Shown here: piece after piece, positions 1-6,118 of the stretch
How positions within the stretch are numbered: position 1 is the first letter of the stretch
How the letters are laid out: every line of letters begins with the position of its first letter
From: Bacteroidales bacterium UBA1736
GTDB taxonomy: Bacteria > Bacteroidota > Bacteroidia > Bacteroidales > UBA932
DNA length: 6,316 nucleotides
Assembly (NCBI GenBank): GCA_002315825.1
Contig: DCIC01000121.1
Location: forward strand, 12,605-18,920
Reading direction: 5' to 3'
Notes under the pieces: generated by a model
The model's input: only the letters and a program-made list of their open reading frames with translations
Database searches by the model: none
What the model was told of the DNA's origin: nothing
Program-made: the position numbers and the translations under genes

Positions 1-572
1 TCCCCGGATTGGATGGTATGGGTCTCAGAGATGCCGTCAGCGACCAAAGCCGAGGCGAGAGCCATTGTATCCCGGGGAGGGTTGATGTCCGGTATCATTC
101 GTTTCGCGCCCATATATCTGGAAGCGTAGTAGGGCTCTTTGGTGTCAGAAATAATGACTCCCCCATCGACAGCGGCGTGGATGAATTGGATGCCGCCTCC
201 TGCGGTCTGCTTGCCAATGTATATTCCGACGTGGCCCACCCGCTTATTGTGTTGTCTGCCTTCAAAGAAAAGCAGATCACCTTTCTGAAATTCGTAATGC
301 TTTGGATCTATCGTTTTTCCTTCTTTGAACTGTGCCAGCGAGCTTGACTGCAGCTCGTACCCAAACAATTTATAGATGTACCCCGTAAAGCCGGAGCAGT
401 CAAAATGATCTGCTCCCTTTGCTCCGGACCTGTACGGCGTTCCGAGATAAGTCATCGCACTGTCAACAATACTGTCGGCAAGAAGCGATACTGATAACGA
501 ATCCCCCCTTCCGGTGGCAGAAGCCACCCAGAAAGCAAAGACAGACAGGAGGATAATAAAGATTCGTTTCAA
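1..572 (-). CDS. Secreted NlpC/P60 peptidoglycan endopeptidase with C-terminal LysM (3' end outside window)
   Basis: A cysteine peptidase of the NlpC/P60 (C40) family, which in this family cuts D-Glu to diamino-acid bonds in peptidoglycan stem peptides. Reading from a TTG at 572, the first 20 or so residues form a signal peptide (KRIF, then a hydrophobic run, then ASA-T). The catalytic domain spans about residues 33-160: Cys59 in FDCSG, His114 in VGHVGIY and a polar third residue, His132 in FIHA. The last visible residues, ETHTIQSG (183-190), match the opening of a LysM wall-binding repeat, so the protein continues past position 1. The TTG is chosen because the first in-frame ATG, at codon 40, would remove the signal peptide; a second in-frame TTG lies two codons upstream. 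An in-frame stop is shared with the end of the upstream lipoprotein gene, 24 bases away, so the two are probably co-transcribed. The family call is secure; its physiological role (wall turnover or attack on other cells) is not shown. Confidence 0.93.
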   Translation of the reverse strand, partial: MKRIFIILLSVFAFWVASATGRGDSLSVSLLADSIVDSAMTYLGTPYRSGAKGADHFDCSGFTGYIYKLFGYELQSSSLAQFKEGKTIDPKHYEFQKGDLLFFEGRQHNKRVGHVGIYIGKQTAGGGIQFIHAAVDGGVIISDTKEPYYASRYMGAKRMIPDINPPRDTMALASALVADGISETHTIQSG

Positions 573-596
573 TAACAACAGAAAGCTATTGCCTCG

Positions 597-3209
597 TTAT
601 TGTTCGTGATATGGGAACGTTTTGGCTACTCTCAAAGGAGACATATGATCTGGATCCAAGCGTGTGGTTGAGTAATTGAGAAAAACACAAGCATTAGTAT
701 CGTTTTTATCATCAGAAGAATCATTCTTGTAACTCCAGAAAAATGCCGGATAATGTTCTGTTGAATATGTGTTTCCATTGCTATTATCAATCCACCATAC
801 CTTATATCCATCATCAGAGGTGGGTCCATAATAAGAATCGACACTCTTGATTACATATCTATTCGGCTCCGTGCCACCCATTCTGTCAGTGACAGAAGAA
901 TTCACGCCAAGAGTATAGACCTGTTTGGTGCCGGCATCTACGACAGATGTATAGAGGTTTTTCGCCTCGAGAGGATTCCAGTAATAATTATAAATAGATT
1001 CTGTAAGACCTTGTGCTGATGAACACAATTCTGTCCCTACAGTTGAAGCAAACGGAAAGCCCGGTTCCCAATGCGGGCGGCCATCTCTCCGGACTCCGGC
1101 CACAAGGGAAATCGCTGTAACATAAGGAAAATCAGGAGTATGATGCTCGGTATCAACACGTTTTACATAAAGGGCACAGTCAGTCATTCTTCTGCCATTG
1201 GCCGATTTCCAGACATTCCAAAGGGTTACACCGCTCATTTCATATCCTGACAGAGCACTACCAAAGCGTCCGTCATTCACACGCTCATTGGAGGCAATAA
1301 GAACGTCCGCTATTCCAGGACATTCAGACCAGGAGTCCATAGCATAATAAATGCAGAGAGTCTTGTCCCGCCAATTCTTGCTGTGGTCACCATAGGCAAA
1401 GAAATCAAAAAAGCCTTCATCGGCATCGTTGTCACATCCCACCTGGAAGCCATAACCCTCCAGGCTTTTACCCATATGACTATTTGTCATATCACCAGCC
1501 TTATTGTTGATTATCAAAGGATGATACAGCCTTTTCTTTTGCCCCATTTCCCTGACAATAGTCTTGGGATTGTCCTTATATTCACCGGCAAGCATCACCA
1601 CGTCAGCTACAACTGTTTCATAACAAACATCCTTAACCTCTTTTTTAATTGCTTGGATGTAAGGGCAATCTTCACTGAGGAAAGTGCTTTCAACCTCCGG
1701 GTTACCCCAAAGAGCCTGCTTCATCAGTTTAGCTCTCGGAGAATTATAATCCGCAATCATTTGATAGATATTTATTAATTGCGCAGGCTTTCCCTGAGTT
1801 GCAGAGAAACTGATAAGATTCCAACTACTCGGATTATCCGTTGCCGCCCATTTGGTATAATCCGGTTCTGTATCACAGTTTCCTCCTGAAACGAAATAAG
1901 TTCTCTTTGCTTGGACAGCCTCGTGGTATTCTTTCTGACCTTCAGAGAAACTTCCCTGAAGATTTGCTGACCAAGTAGTATTGAGCTTGAATTTAGCCCT
2001 TACATATGCCATCAATGCATCACCAATAGTATAATGCTCGGGGACCTCGCCTGATGATGGAGTTATGCCGGAGAGTCCCAACGATGCTTCAGCATCTTCT
2101 TTGAGTGAGTATGTGGACACATTGGCCTGTCGTTCGTATTTGTACTGAATAGTGGCGCCGAAAGAACCCGTTGTACTGAGGAACACGCCATAATCCTTAA
2201 GAATTTGCAATGTGCCTTCCATATTCATTGGATACCTATCATCCCTCTCATTCGGAATTGTATTCAACAAATAATTCAATGAAGAGCCGATATAAAGACT
2301 TGGATTCTTATAAATCTCATGTTGATTGATTACAGCGGACATTGTCGCCACATAATGGCCCCATTTCAGCCATTCTTTCTCGGTCGCACTGGATCTGTCT
2401 TCAATAACCGTATTTGACGCACTTGCGTTGAACAGTATGTTGACAATAGGAACCGGAATAGAAAATGACAGACCAGCCTGTTTGGTCAGATGTTTAGTAA
2501 CATCATCCTTTGAACTTCCGCTCTCAACTATATCCCAAGCCTGCTTATAATAAGTGGATTGAATGACCGGTTCCAACTCGTCATTATCATTCAATCTCGT
2601 ACTCTGAACAAGGCGGTTCACATTAAGCCAGCGTGTGTTCAAATCCACTTTGGCAATCGTATCTACAATAATAGGGTGGGTAAGGATTTCTGCAGCTCTT
2701 TTTTCAAGACTTACTTCCTTACCTTCGTACATATAAGGTTCAGATTTTGTTCCTTCCACTTCGTCCTCATCGTCCTCCTTGTCCCTGACGGGCAGGAATA
2801 CCGGATACCATTCGTCGGGATTGTTTTCCTTCCACACAGTGGCAATGTAAAGATCCGAACGGTCAGAGGGAATCACGGACGTCCGTACGATATTACCTTC
2901 CTTGGTAAAACTGATGTCCGTGCATTTTACAAGATTAAGAGTCGTGCCGTGAGTAGTGGTATACTGGAAATCAGCCTCATCCTCATTCATTACGAGGTAG
3001 TAGAGCTCGTAACAAAGATCATCATCCACAGCCACCTCAAATTCATTTTCTATCCCTTCGTATAGGATAATGACAGACGACAACTGATTCCGAAGGTCTT
3101 CAGAGATCTTCGCAGGGTCATCAAAATCAGGTTTCAAAAAATCCTCTTTTGCGCAAGAAGCAAGTAAAGCAATCACTAGCGCAATGGCCGTCAAAAAGCA
3201 TTTTCTCAT
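597..3209 (-). CDS. Surface lipoprotein with divergent MACPF (perforin-like) domain
   Basis: Start taken as the ATG at 3209 (870 residues); a TTG two codons upstream is possible. The signal peptide ends in lipobox LASC (Cys19), followed by AKED, an acidic stretch like the Bacteroidota lipoprotein surface-export signal. Residues 40-140 look beta-rich, followed by an acidic linker (143-152). A MACPF domain fits about 190-490. DYGVFL at 339-344, with SFG at 349-351, occupies the place of the family signature Y-G-T/S-H-F/Y-x6-GG. It is preceded by the helix and NTIP segment typical of that position. It is followed by a Ser/Thr-rich stretch, then a second conserved block, VSGG (440-443), with W454, W463 and a following helix INIYQMI. 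The signature His and first Gly are replaced by Phe. Residues 500-870 are unassigned, rich in aromatics and Asp/Asn, with several cysteines. Relatives include the Bacteroidales BSAP antimicrobial toxins. MACPF is likely; pore formation, target and partner are unknown. Confidence 0.8.
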   Translation of the reverse strand: MRKCFLTAIALVIALLASCAKEDFLKPDFDDPAKISEDLRNQLSSVIILYEGIENEFEVAVDDDLCYELYYLVMNEDEADFQYTTTHGTTLNLVKCTDISFTKEGNIVRTSVIPSDRSDLYIATVWKENNPDEWYPVFLPVRDKEDDEDEVEGTKSEPYMYEGKEVSLEKRAAEILTHPIIVDTIAKVDLNTRWLNVNRLVQSTRLNDNDELEPVIQSTYYKQAWDIVESGSSKDDVTKHLTKQAGLSFSIPVPIVNILFNASASNTVIEDRSSATEKEWLKWGHYVATMSAVINQHEIYKNPSLYIGSSLNYLLNTIPNERDDRYPMNMEGTLQILKDYGVFLSTTGSFGATIQYKYERQANVSTYSLKEDAEASLGLSGITPSSGEVPEHYTIGDALMAYVRAKFKLNTTWSANLQGSFSEGQKEYHEAVQAKRTYFVSGGNCDTEPDYTKWAATDNPSSWNLISFSATQGKPAQLINIYQMIADYNSPRAKLMKQALWGNPEVESTFLSEDCPYIQAIKKEVKDVCYETVVADVVMLAGEYKDNPKTIVREMGQKKRLYHPLIINNKAGDMTNSHMGKSLEGYGFQVGCDNDADEGFFDFFAYGDHSKNWRDKTLCIYYAMDSWSECPGIADVLIASNERVNDGRFGSALSGYEMSGVTLWNVWKSANGRRMTDCALYVKRVDTEHHTPDFPYVTAISLVAGVRRDGRPHWEPGFPFASTVGTELCSSAQGLTESIYNYYWNPLEAKNLYTSVVDAGTKQVYTLGVNSSVTDRMGGTEPNRYVIKSVDSYYGPTSDDGYKVWWIDNSNGNTYSTEHYPAFFWSYKNDSSDDKNDTNACVFLNYSTTRLDPDHMSPLRVAKTFPYHEQ

Positions 3210-3229
3210 GTTCAAGTAATTTTAATTTG

Positions 3230-3261
3230 TAAAAATAAGATTTTCCGGCCAAAAAACCAAA
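3230..3261 (-). promoter_or_regulatory. Candidate Bacteroidota sigma-ABfr promoter for the MACPF lipoprotein gene
   Basis: On the minus strand TTTG (3261-3258) is followed after 20 bases by TATTTTTA (3237-3230). The Bacteroidota housekeeping pattern is TTTG, 19-21 bases, TAnnTTTG, so only the last base of the -7 element differs. Transcription would begin near 3223, giving a short A/T-rich leader without a Shine-Dalgarno sequence before the ATG at 3209. Both position and spacing fit, but the A/T-rich context makes chance matches easy. Confidence 0.5.
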
Positions 3262-3276
3262 CTCTTAAGGCTTACG

Positions 3277-3307
3277 GGAAAGACCTATGTGTTTTCATAG
3301 GCTTTCC
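3277..3307 (-). terminator. Stem-loop over the end of the small membrane-protein gene; possible terminator or attenuator
   Basis: GGAAAG (3277-3282) and CCTATG (3284-3289) pair exactly with CATAGG (3296-3301) and CTTTCC (3302-3307). This gives 12 base pairs with one bulged A (3283) and a six-base loop. The stem contains the TAG stop (3287-3285) of the 121-residue membrane protein gene. It sits between the sigma operon and the promoter of the lipoprotein gene, where a terminator is expected. However, no U-run follows directly: the nearest T6 on the transcribed strand is about 20 bases downstream. A classical intrinsic terminator is therefore not proven. An mRNA processing or stability element is equally possible. 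Confidence 0.35.
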
Positions 3308-3650
3308 AGAGGCAATATCCCAAAAGCATCCCCAATGAAGGGACTAGAATGAGAATCGCGGTTCTGAATTGTTTCAGAAAGCCGAAAACTTCGGAGAGAT
3401 TTATGCCGAAGGCTCCGCCCATATTATTCTGACAGAAAATAACGAGGGAAATCACAAAAGCTCCCGAAAGACACCCCAGAATAAATGTAAGAAGCAGGGC
3501 TCTGCGGGAATCCTTTCTGGATTGCTCACAGAGCATTTTGATCTCTTCGGCAGCGTCCATACGGGCTGAAAGCCCCACAAGATAGGTACCCGGATCCTCA
3601 GGTACGGGCCTATTGTCGTGGAAGAACTTTGTTATCTCTTTGTCGTTCAT
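3285..3650 (-). CDS. Two-helix inner-membrane protein, putative anti-sigma factor
   Basis: 121 residues. The first 50 are hydrophilic and contain FFHDNRPVPEDPGTYL (9-24) and an Asp/Glu-rich helix (about 28-45), ending in the basic patch RKDSRR (45-50). Helix one spans about 51-73 and helix two about 97-115, so both termini should be cytoplasmic. The ATG overlaps the stop of the sigma factor gene (ATGA, 3650-3647), which suggests translational coupling and matched amounts of the two proteins. Small membrane proteins directly downstream of ECF sigma genes are commonly anti-sigma factors, and the cytoplasmic N-terminus could bind sigma. There is no His-x3-Cys-x2-Cys zinc motif and no periplasmic sensor domain, so it is not a standard ZAS-type anti-sigma. 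The fold resembles short Bacteroidales proteins beginning with an FF-x-x-N-R stretch, but I cannot name the family. Function is inferred from context only. Confidence 0.85.
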   Translation of the reverse strand: MNDKEITKFFHDNRPVPEDPGTYLVGLSARMDAAEEIKMLCEQSRKDSRRALLLTFILGCLSGAFVISLVIFCQNNMGGAFGINLSEVFGFLKQFRTAILILVPSLGMLLGYCLWKAYENT

Positions 3651-4129
3651 TGTGTTTGAAGTTTTATTCTGAGTTTGGAGCGTCCGCGGGACAGGAGGGA
3701 TTTAACTGAGCCGTGAGGTATGCCCATAATGGTTGAAATTTCTTTGATATCCCTGTCTTCCATATAATAGAGCAGGATTGCGGCTTTCTCACTAGGATTG
3801 AGCTGATCTATTGCCGAATAGAGGTCCTGATACTTAAATGCACGATCGGCACGGTCCGCATCAGGGCTTGAATCAGAAGCCGACAGTTCTACAGTGCCCG
3901 ATTTATCATCATACCGCCTGTCACACCAGCAGTTATATGCTATGCGGAATATCCAGGTGGAAAAACTGGATGCACCTCGGAATTTCTCGAAGGATACCCA
4001 CGCCTTGACACAGGCATCCTGTGCAATGTCATCCGCCTTGAAAACATCTCCTCGGCACAAGACAAGCAGGAACCTTCTCAAAGGCTCCTGCACATCTTTA
4101 ATCGCGCGTAGAAATTGCTCTTTGTCCAT
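3647..4129 (-). CDS. ECF-type RNA polymerase sigma factor (sigma-70 family)
   Basis: 160 residues, the usual size for an extracytoplasmic-function sigma factor that directs RNA polymerase to a small regulon. Region 2 covers about residues 14-74: DDIAQDACVKAW (33-44) is the core-binding helix, and FRGASSFSTWIFRIAYN (50-66) is the -10 recognition part. A short acidic linker (about 75-98) follows, and there is no region 3. Region 4 covers about 103-157: QLNPSEKAAILLYY (109-122), then a helix-turn-helix from DIKEISTIMGIP to GSVKSLLSRGRSKLR. The ATG at 4129 lies nine bases after the stop of the DUF6249-like gene, and its stop overlaps the next ATG, so the three genes form one operon. Which promoters it recognises cannot be read from its sequence. 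An ECF-like site upstream of the operon would fit autoregulation. The family assignment is secure. Confidence 0.96.
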   Translation of the reverse strand: MDKEQFLRAIKDVQEPLRRFLLVLCRGDVFKADDIAQDACVKAWVSFEKFRGASSFSTWIFRIAYNCWCDRRYDDKSGTVELSASDSSPDADRADRAFKYQDLYSAIDQLNPSEKAAILLYYMEDRDIKEISTIMGIPHGSVKSLLSRGRSKLRIKLQTQ

Positions 4130-4138
4130 TGTCCGGAA

Positions 4139-4582
4139 TTATTCTTTCCCTGAGGCAGCAGCATCTTCGGCTTTGATTTCAGCGGCAAACTGCTTGCGTG
4201 AAATAAAGTATGCGAGGATAAACGCAACACCGAGGAAAAGACAGATTCCGGCGGGAGCGACCAGATAGAGCTCAAACTGATTCAGGATTGCTGCAATCAG
4301 AAAGAACGCAACACCTAGTCCAAAGAGGACCATACCCGTAGTAAGATAGCCAAACACTCTCTGCTTCACTGATTTGGCCTTTTTAATAGGCGAGAAGAAA
4401 GAAGGATCGATTTCGGCTCCTTTCTCAATGGCTTTAAGGGCGACTTCCGCCTTACGGTTCACCTCATTGCGGTTTGCCCACATCACAAGAAACACAATGA
4501 CGCAGGGCATCACTGCGCAAATAAAAATCGGAACAAGAATATCCGAAAGAACAATAGGATCAAAAAATAAAACATGATTCAT
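4139..4582 (-). CDS. DUF6249-like three-helix membrane protein
   Basis: 147 residues from the ATG at 4582; a TTG two codons upstream (4588) is a weaker alternative. Three hydrophobic helices lie at about residues 12-36, 77-100 and 104-128. Between the first and second is a charged, probably cytoplasmic segment with ALKAIEKGAEIDPSFF (48-63), resembling the 'LIEKG' stretch of DUF6249-type proteins. The C-terminus is hydrophilic and Ala/Glu-rich, and there is no signal peptide. Such proteins are found next to ECF sigma genes in Bacteroidota, and here the gene opens that operon, nine bases before the sigma start. It may help sense envelope state or modulate the sigma factor, but no biochemical role is known to me. 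The family name is given from remembered resemblance, not a profile search. Confidence 0.83.
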   Translation of the reverse strand: MNHVLFFDPIVLSDILVPIFICAVMPCVIVFLVMWANRNEVNRKAEVALKAIEKGAEIDPSFFSPIKKAKSVKQRVFGYLTTGMVLFGLGVAFFLIAAILNQFELYLVAPAGICLFLGVAFILAYFISRKQFAAEIKAEDAAASGKE

Positions 4583-4601
4583 AACCAAAAAGTTTTATCT
4601 G

Positions 4602-4630
4602 TTAGACTGCTCCAATGTTCAAAAGGTTGC
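4602..4630 (-). promoter_or_regulatory. Candidate ECF-type promoter of the sigma operon
   Basis: On the minus strand GCAACC (4630-4625) is followed after 17 bases by GTCTAA (4607-4602). Many ECF promoters carry an AAC-containing -35 element and a GTC/CGT-type -10 element at 16-17 bases; against the E. coli sigma-E pattern the spacing is one base long. Transcription would start near 4595, about 13 bases before the ATG at 4582. No good TAnnTTTG housekeeping element is seen in the 62-base gap. The match is suggestive only, because the specificity of this sigma factor is unknown. Confidence 0.3.
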
Positions 4631-4644
4631 AACTCGAGGACGAT

Positions 4645-6117
4645 TTATTGAGATTTTTTCGAGGACCACAATCTTGTCATATCCTCAAGAGTCTTGCCCT
4701 TGGTCTCGGGAACCAATTTCCAAACGAACAATGCGGCAACAATGCACATAGCGCAATAGAAGCCGTAAGTCACAGAGGGACTCCAGTTGTACATTGGGAC
4801 AAAAGTGCTCGATACCGCAAAATTGGATATCCACTGGGCGGCGACGGCAACTGCAACTGCAGCTCCACGTATCGTATTGGGGAATATTTCAGAAATCAGG
4901 ACCCAGCAGATAGGACCCCACGAGTACATAAATGATGCACTGTAGAGCATAACGCTGACTACTCCGATTACGCCCGGAAGTCCGGGTACTACATCTGAAA
5001 GACATACGCCAAGGGCACCCACAGCCATACCCAATGAGCCGACAATCAACAGAACCTTTCGCCCGACTTTCTCTACGGTGAATATCGCCACGAGCGTGAA
5101 GCTAAGGTTGATGACTCCCATCAACACGGTCTGCATCATAGGATTGCCCATACCCAGAGACTCAAAGATACGGGGAGCATAATATAGGACGGCATTGATT
5201 CCGACAACCTGCTGGAATACGCTGAGCATTATCCCTACAAATACTACCATCCACCCATAGGTGAGAAGCTTCTCCTGTTTCTCGGTGACAGTGGATTTGA
5301 TCTGCTCAAGGATTTCGGAAGCTTTATCCCGTCCGTTGATGCGCGTAAGTACCGAAAGTGCTTTTTCGTTCTGACCTGTCAAAGCAAGATATCTGGGAGT
5401 CTCGGGAACCAGAAGGATAAAAATCGTGAACAGCGCCGCAGGGACACATTCGCTTCCAAACATAAGTCTCCAGCCGGTAGTAACACTCCAGTTGCCGTCA
5501 GAGGCAAGAGTATCCATATTGACAACAGCGCTGATACCGGCGGCGAGATTCTCCATCTTGGGGGCAATGTGGTCCCCAAGTATGACAAGATTGACAAAAT
5601 AGACTACCAGCTGACCGAAGATGATTGCGAACTGGTTCCAGGAGACAAGTTTTCCACGTCTGTCGGCCGGAGCTACCTCAGCGATATACATAGGGCAAAT
5701 AGCCGATGCCATTCCGACGCCTATTCCTCCGAGGACTCGGTAAAGGTTGAATGCAAGCAGCAGAGATGCGGAAGGAACCCCTTTCTCGAAGAACAGGAAT
5801 TCAGGATAATACGACCCCGCGGCAGAGAGGAAGAAACAGATTCCGGCGATAAACAGGCTCTTCTTTCTTCCAAACTTTCCCGCAAACAATCCTGACAGTG
5901 CGCTGCCGACAATACAGCCCAAAAGAGCACTGGAGCAGGTGATGCCGTGGAGCATATCAGAATACTGAAAATCCGTTGCCCCAAGGAAGAATGCCTGAAG
6001 GCCTTTTTCCGCTCCGGAAATCACCGCAGTGTCATAGCCGAATAGGAGTCCGCCTATGACAGCGATCAGTACGATATAAAACAGATAGAATGCAGAACCT
6101 TTATCTTTTGTACTCAT
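4645..6117 (-). CDS. xylE: D-xylose:H+ symporter (MFS sugar porter family)
   Basis: 490 residues, close to the 491 of E. coli XylE, and alignable with it from memory along nearly the whole length. It is a 12-helix inner-membrane sugar porter. GGLLFGYDTAVISG (22-35) carries the proton-coupling Asp29 and the substrate-facing Phe26. R127 lies in YRVLGGIGVG, and PMYIAE-VAPADRRGKL (142-156) and PETPRY (238-243) are sugar-porter motifs. Ligand-contact equivalents are present: Gln169, Gln302, Gln303, Asn308, Tyr312, Trp405 (GPICW) and Gln428-Trp429. It ends with the family motif VPETKGKTLEDM (469-480). The loop between helices 5 and 6 (177-214) is about 23 residues longer than in E. coli XylE. The ATG lies one base after the xylA stop, so the genes are probably co-transcribed and translationally coupled. 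Specificity for xylose rests on residue conservation and on the neighbour; another pentose or hexose is possible but less likely. Confidence 0.94.
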   Translation of the reverse strand: MSTKDKGSAFYLFYIVLIAVIGGLLFGYDTAVISGAEKGLQAFFLGATDFQYSDMLHGITCSSALLGCIVGSALSGLFAGKFGRKKSLFIAGICFFLSAAGSYYPEFLFFEKGVPSASLLLAFNLYRVLGGIGVGMASAICPMYIAEVAPADRRGKLVSWNQFAIIFGQLVVYFVNLVILGDHIAPKMENLAAGISAVVNMDTLASDGNWSVTTGWRLMFGSECVPAALFTIFILLVPETPRYLALTGQNEKALSVLTRINGRDKASEILEQIKSTVTEKQEKLLTYGWMVVFVGIMLSVFQQVVGINAVLYYAPRIFESLGMGNPMMQTVLMGVINLSFTLVAIFTVEKVGRKVLLIVGSLGMAVGALGVCLSDVVPGLPGVIGVVSVMLYSASFMYSWGPICWVLISEIFPNTIRGAAVAVAVAAQWISNFAVSSTFVPMYNWSPSVTYGFYCAMCIVAALFVWKLVPETKGKTLEDMTRLWSSKKSQ

Positions 6118-6118
6118 A

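Noticed and set aside
2559..3065. Plus-strand open frame of 168 codons opposite the N-terminal part of the lipoprotein gene
   Set aside because: It lies wholly antisense to a gene with clear lipoprotein and MACPF features; its translation has no recognisable domain and no promoter context.
3273..3295. AAAAC ... CGTAA on the minus strand upstream of the lipoprotein gene as a second ECF promoter
   Set aside because: The spacing between the AAC and CGT elements is only 14 bases, the elements overlap the stem-loop, and the match differs from the candidate site before the sigma operon, so direct control of the MACPF gene by this sigma factor is not supported.
4583..4644. Intrinsic terminator after xylE
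   Set aside because: No stem followed by a U-run is visible in the 62-base gap, so read-through from the xylose operon into the sigma operon cannot be excluded.
4634..4666. Two copies of TCGAGGAC 25 bases apart at the end of xylE
   Set aside because: Only eight bases long, one copy is inside the coding end of xylE, and there is no further symmetry; chance is sufficient.
5569..5895. Plus-strand open frame of 108 codons, and other antisense frames, inside xylE
   Set aside because: The opposite frame is a full-length conserved transporter; these translations are low-complexity, charged and unlike any family.
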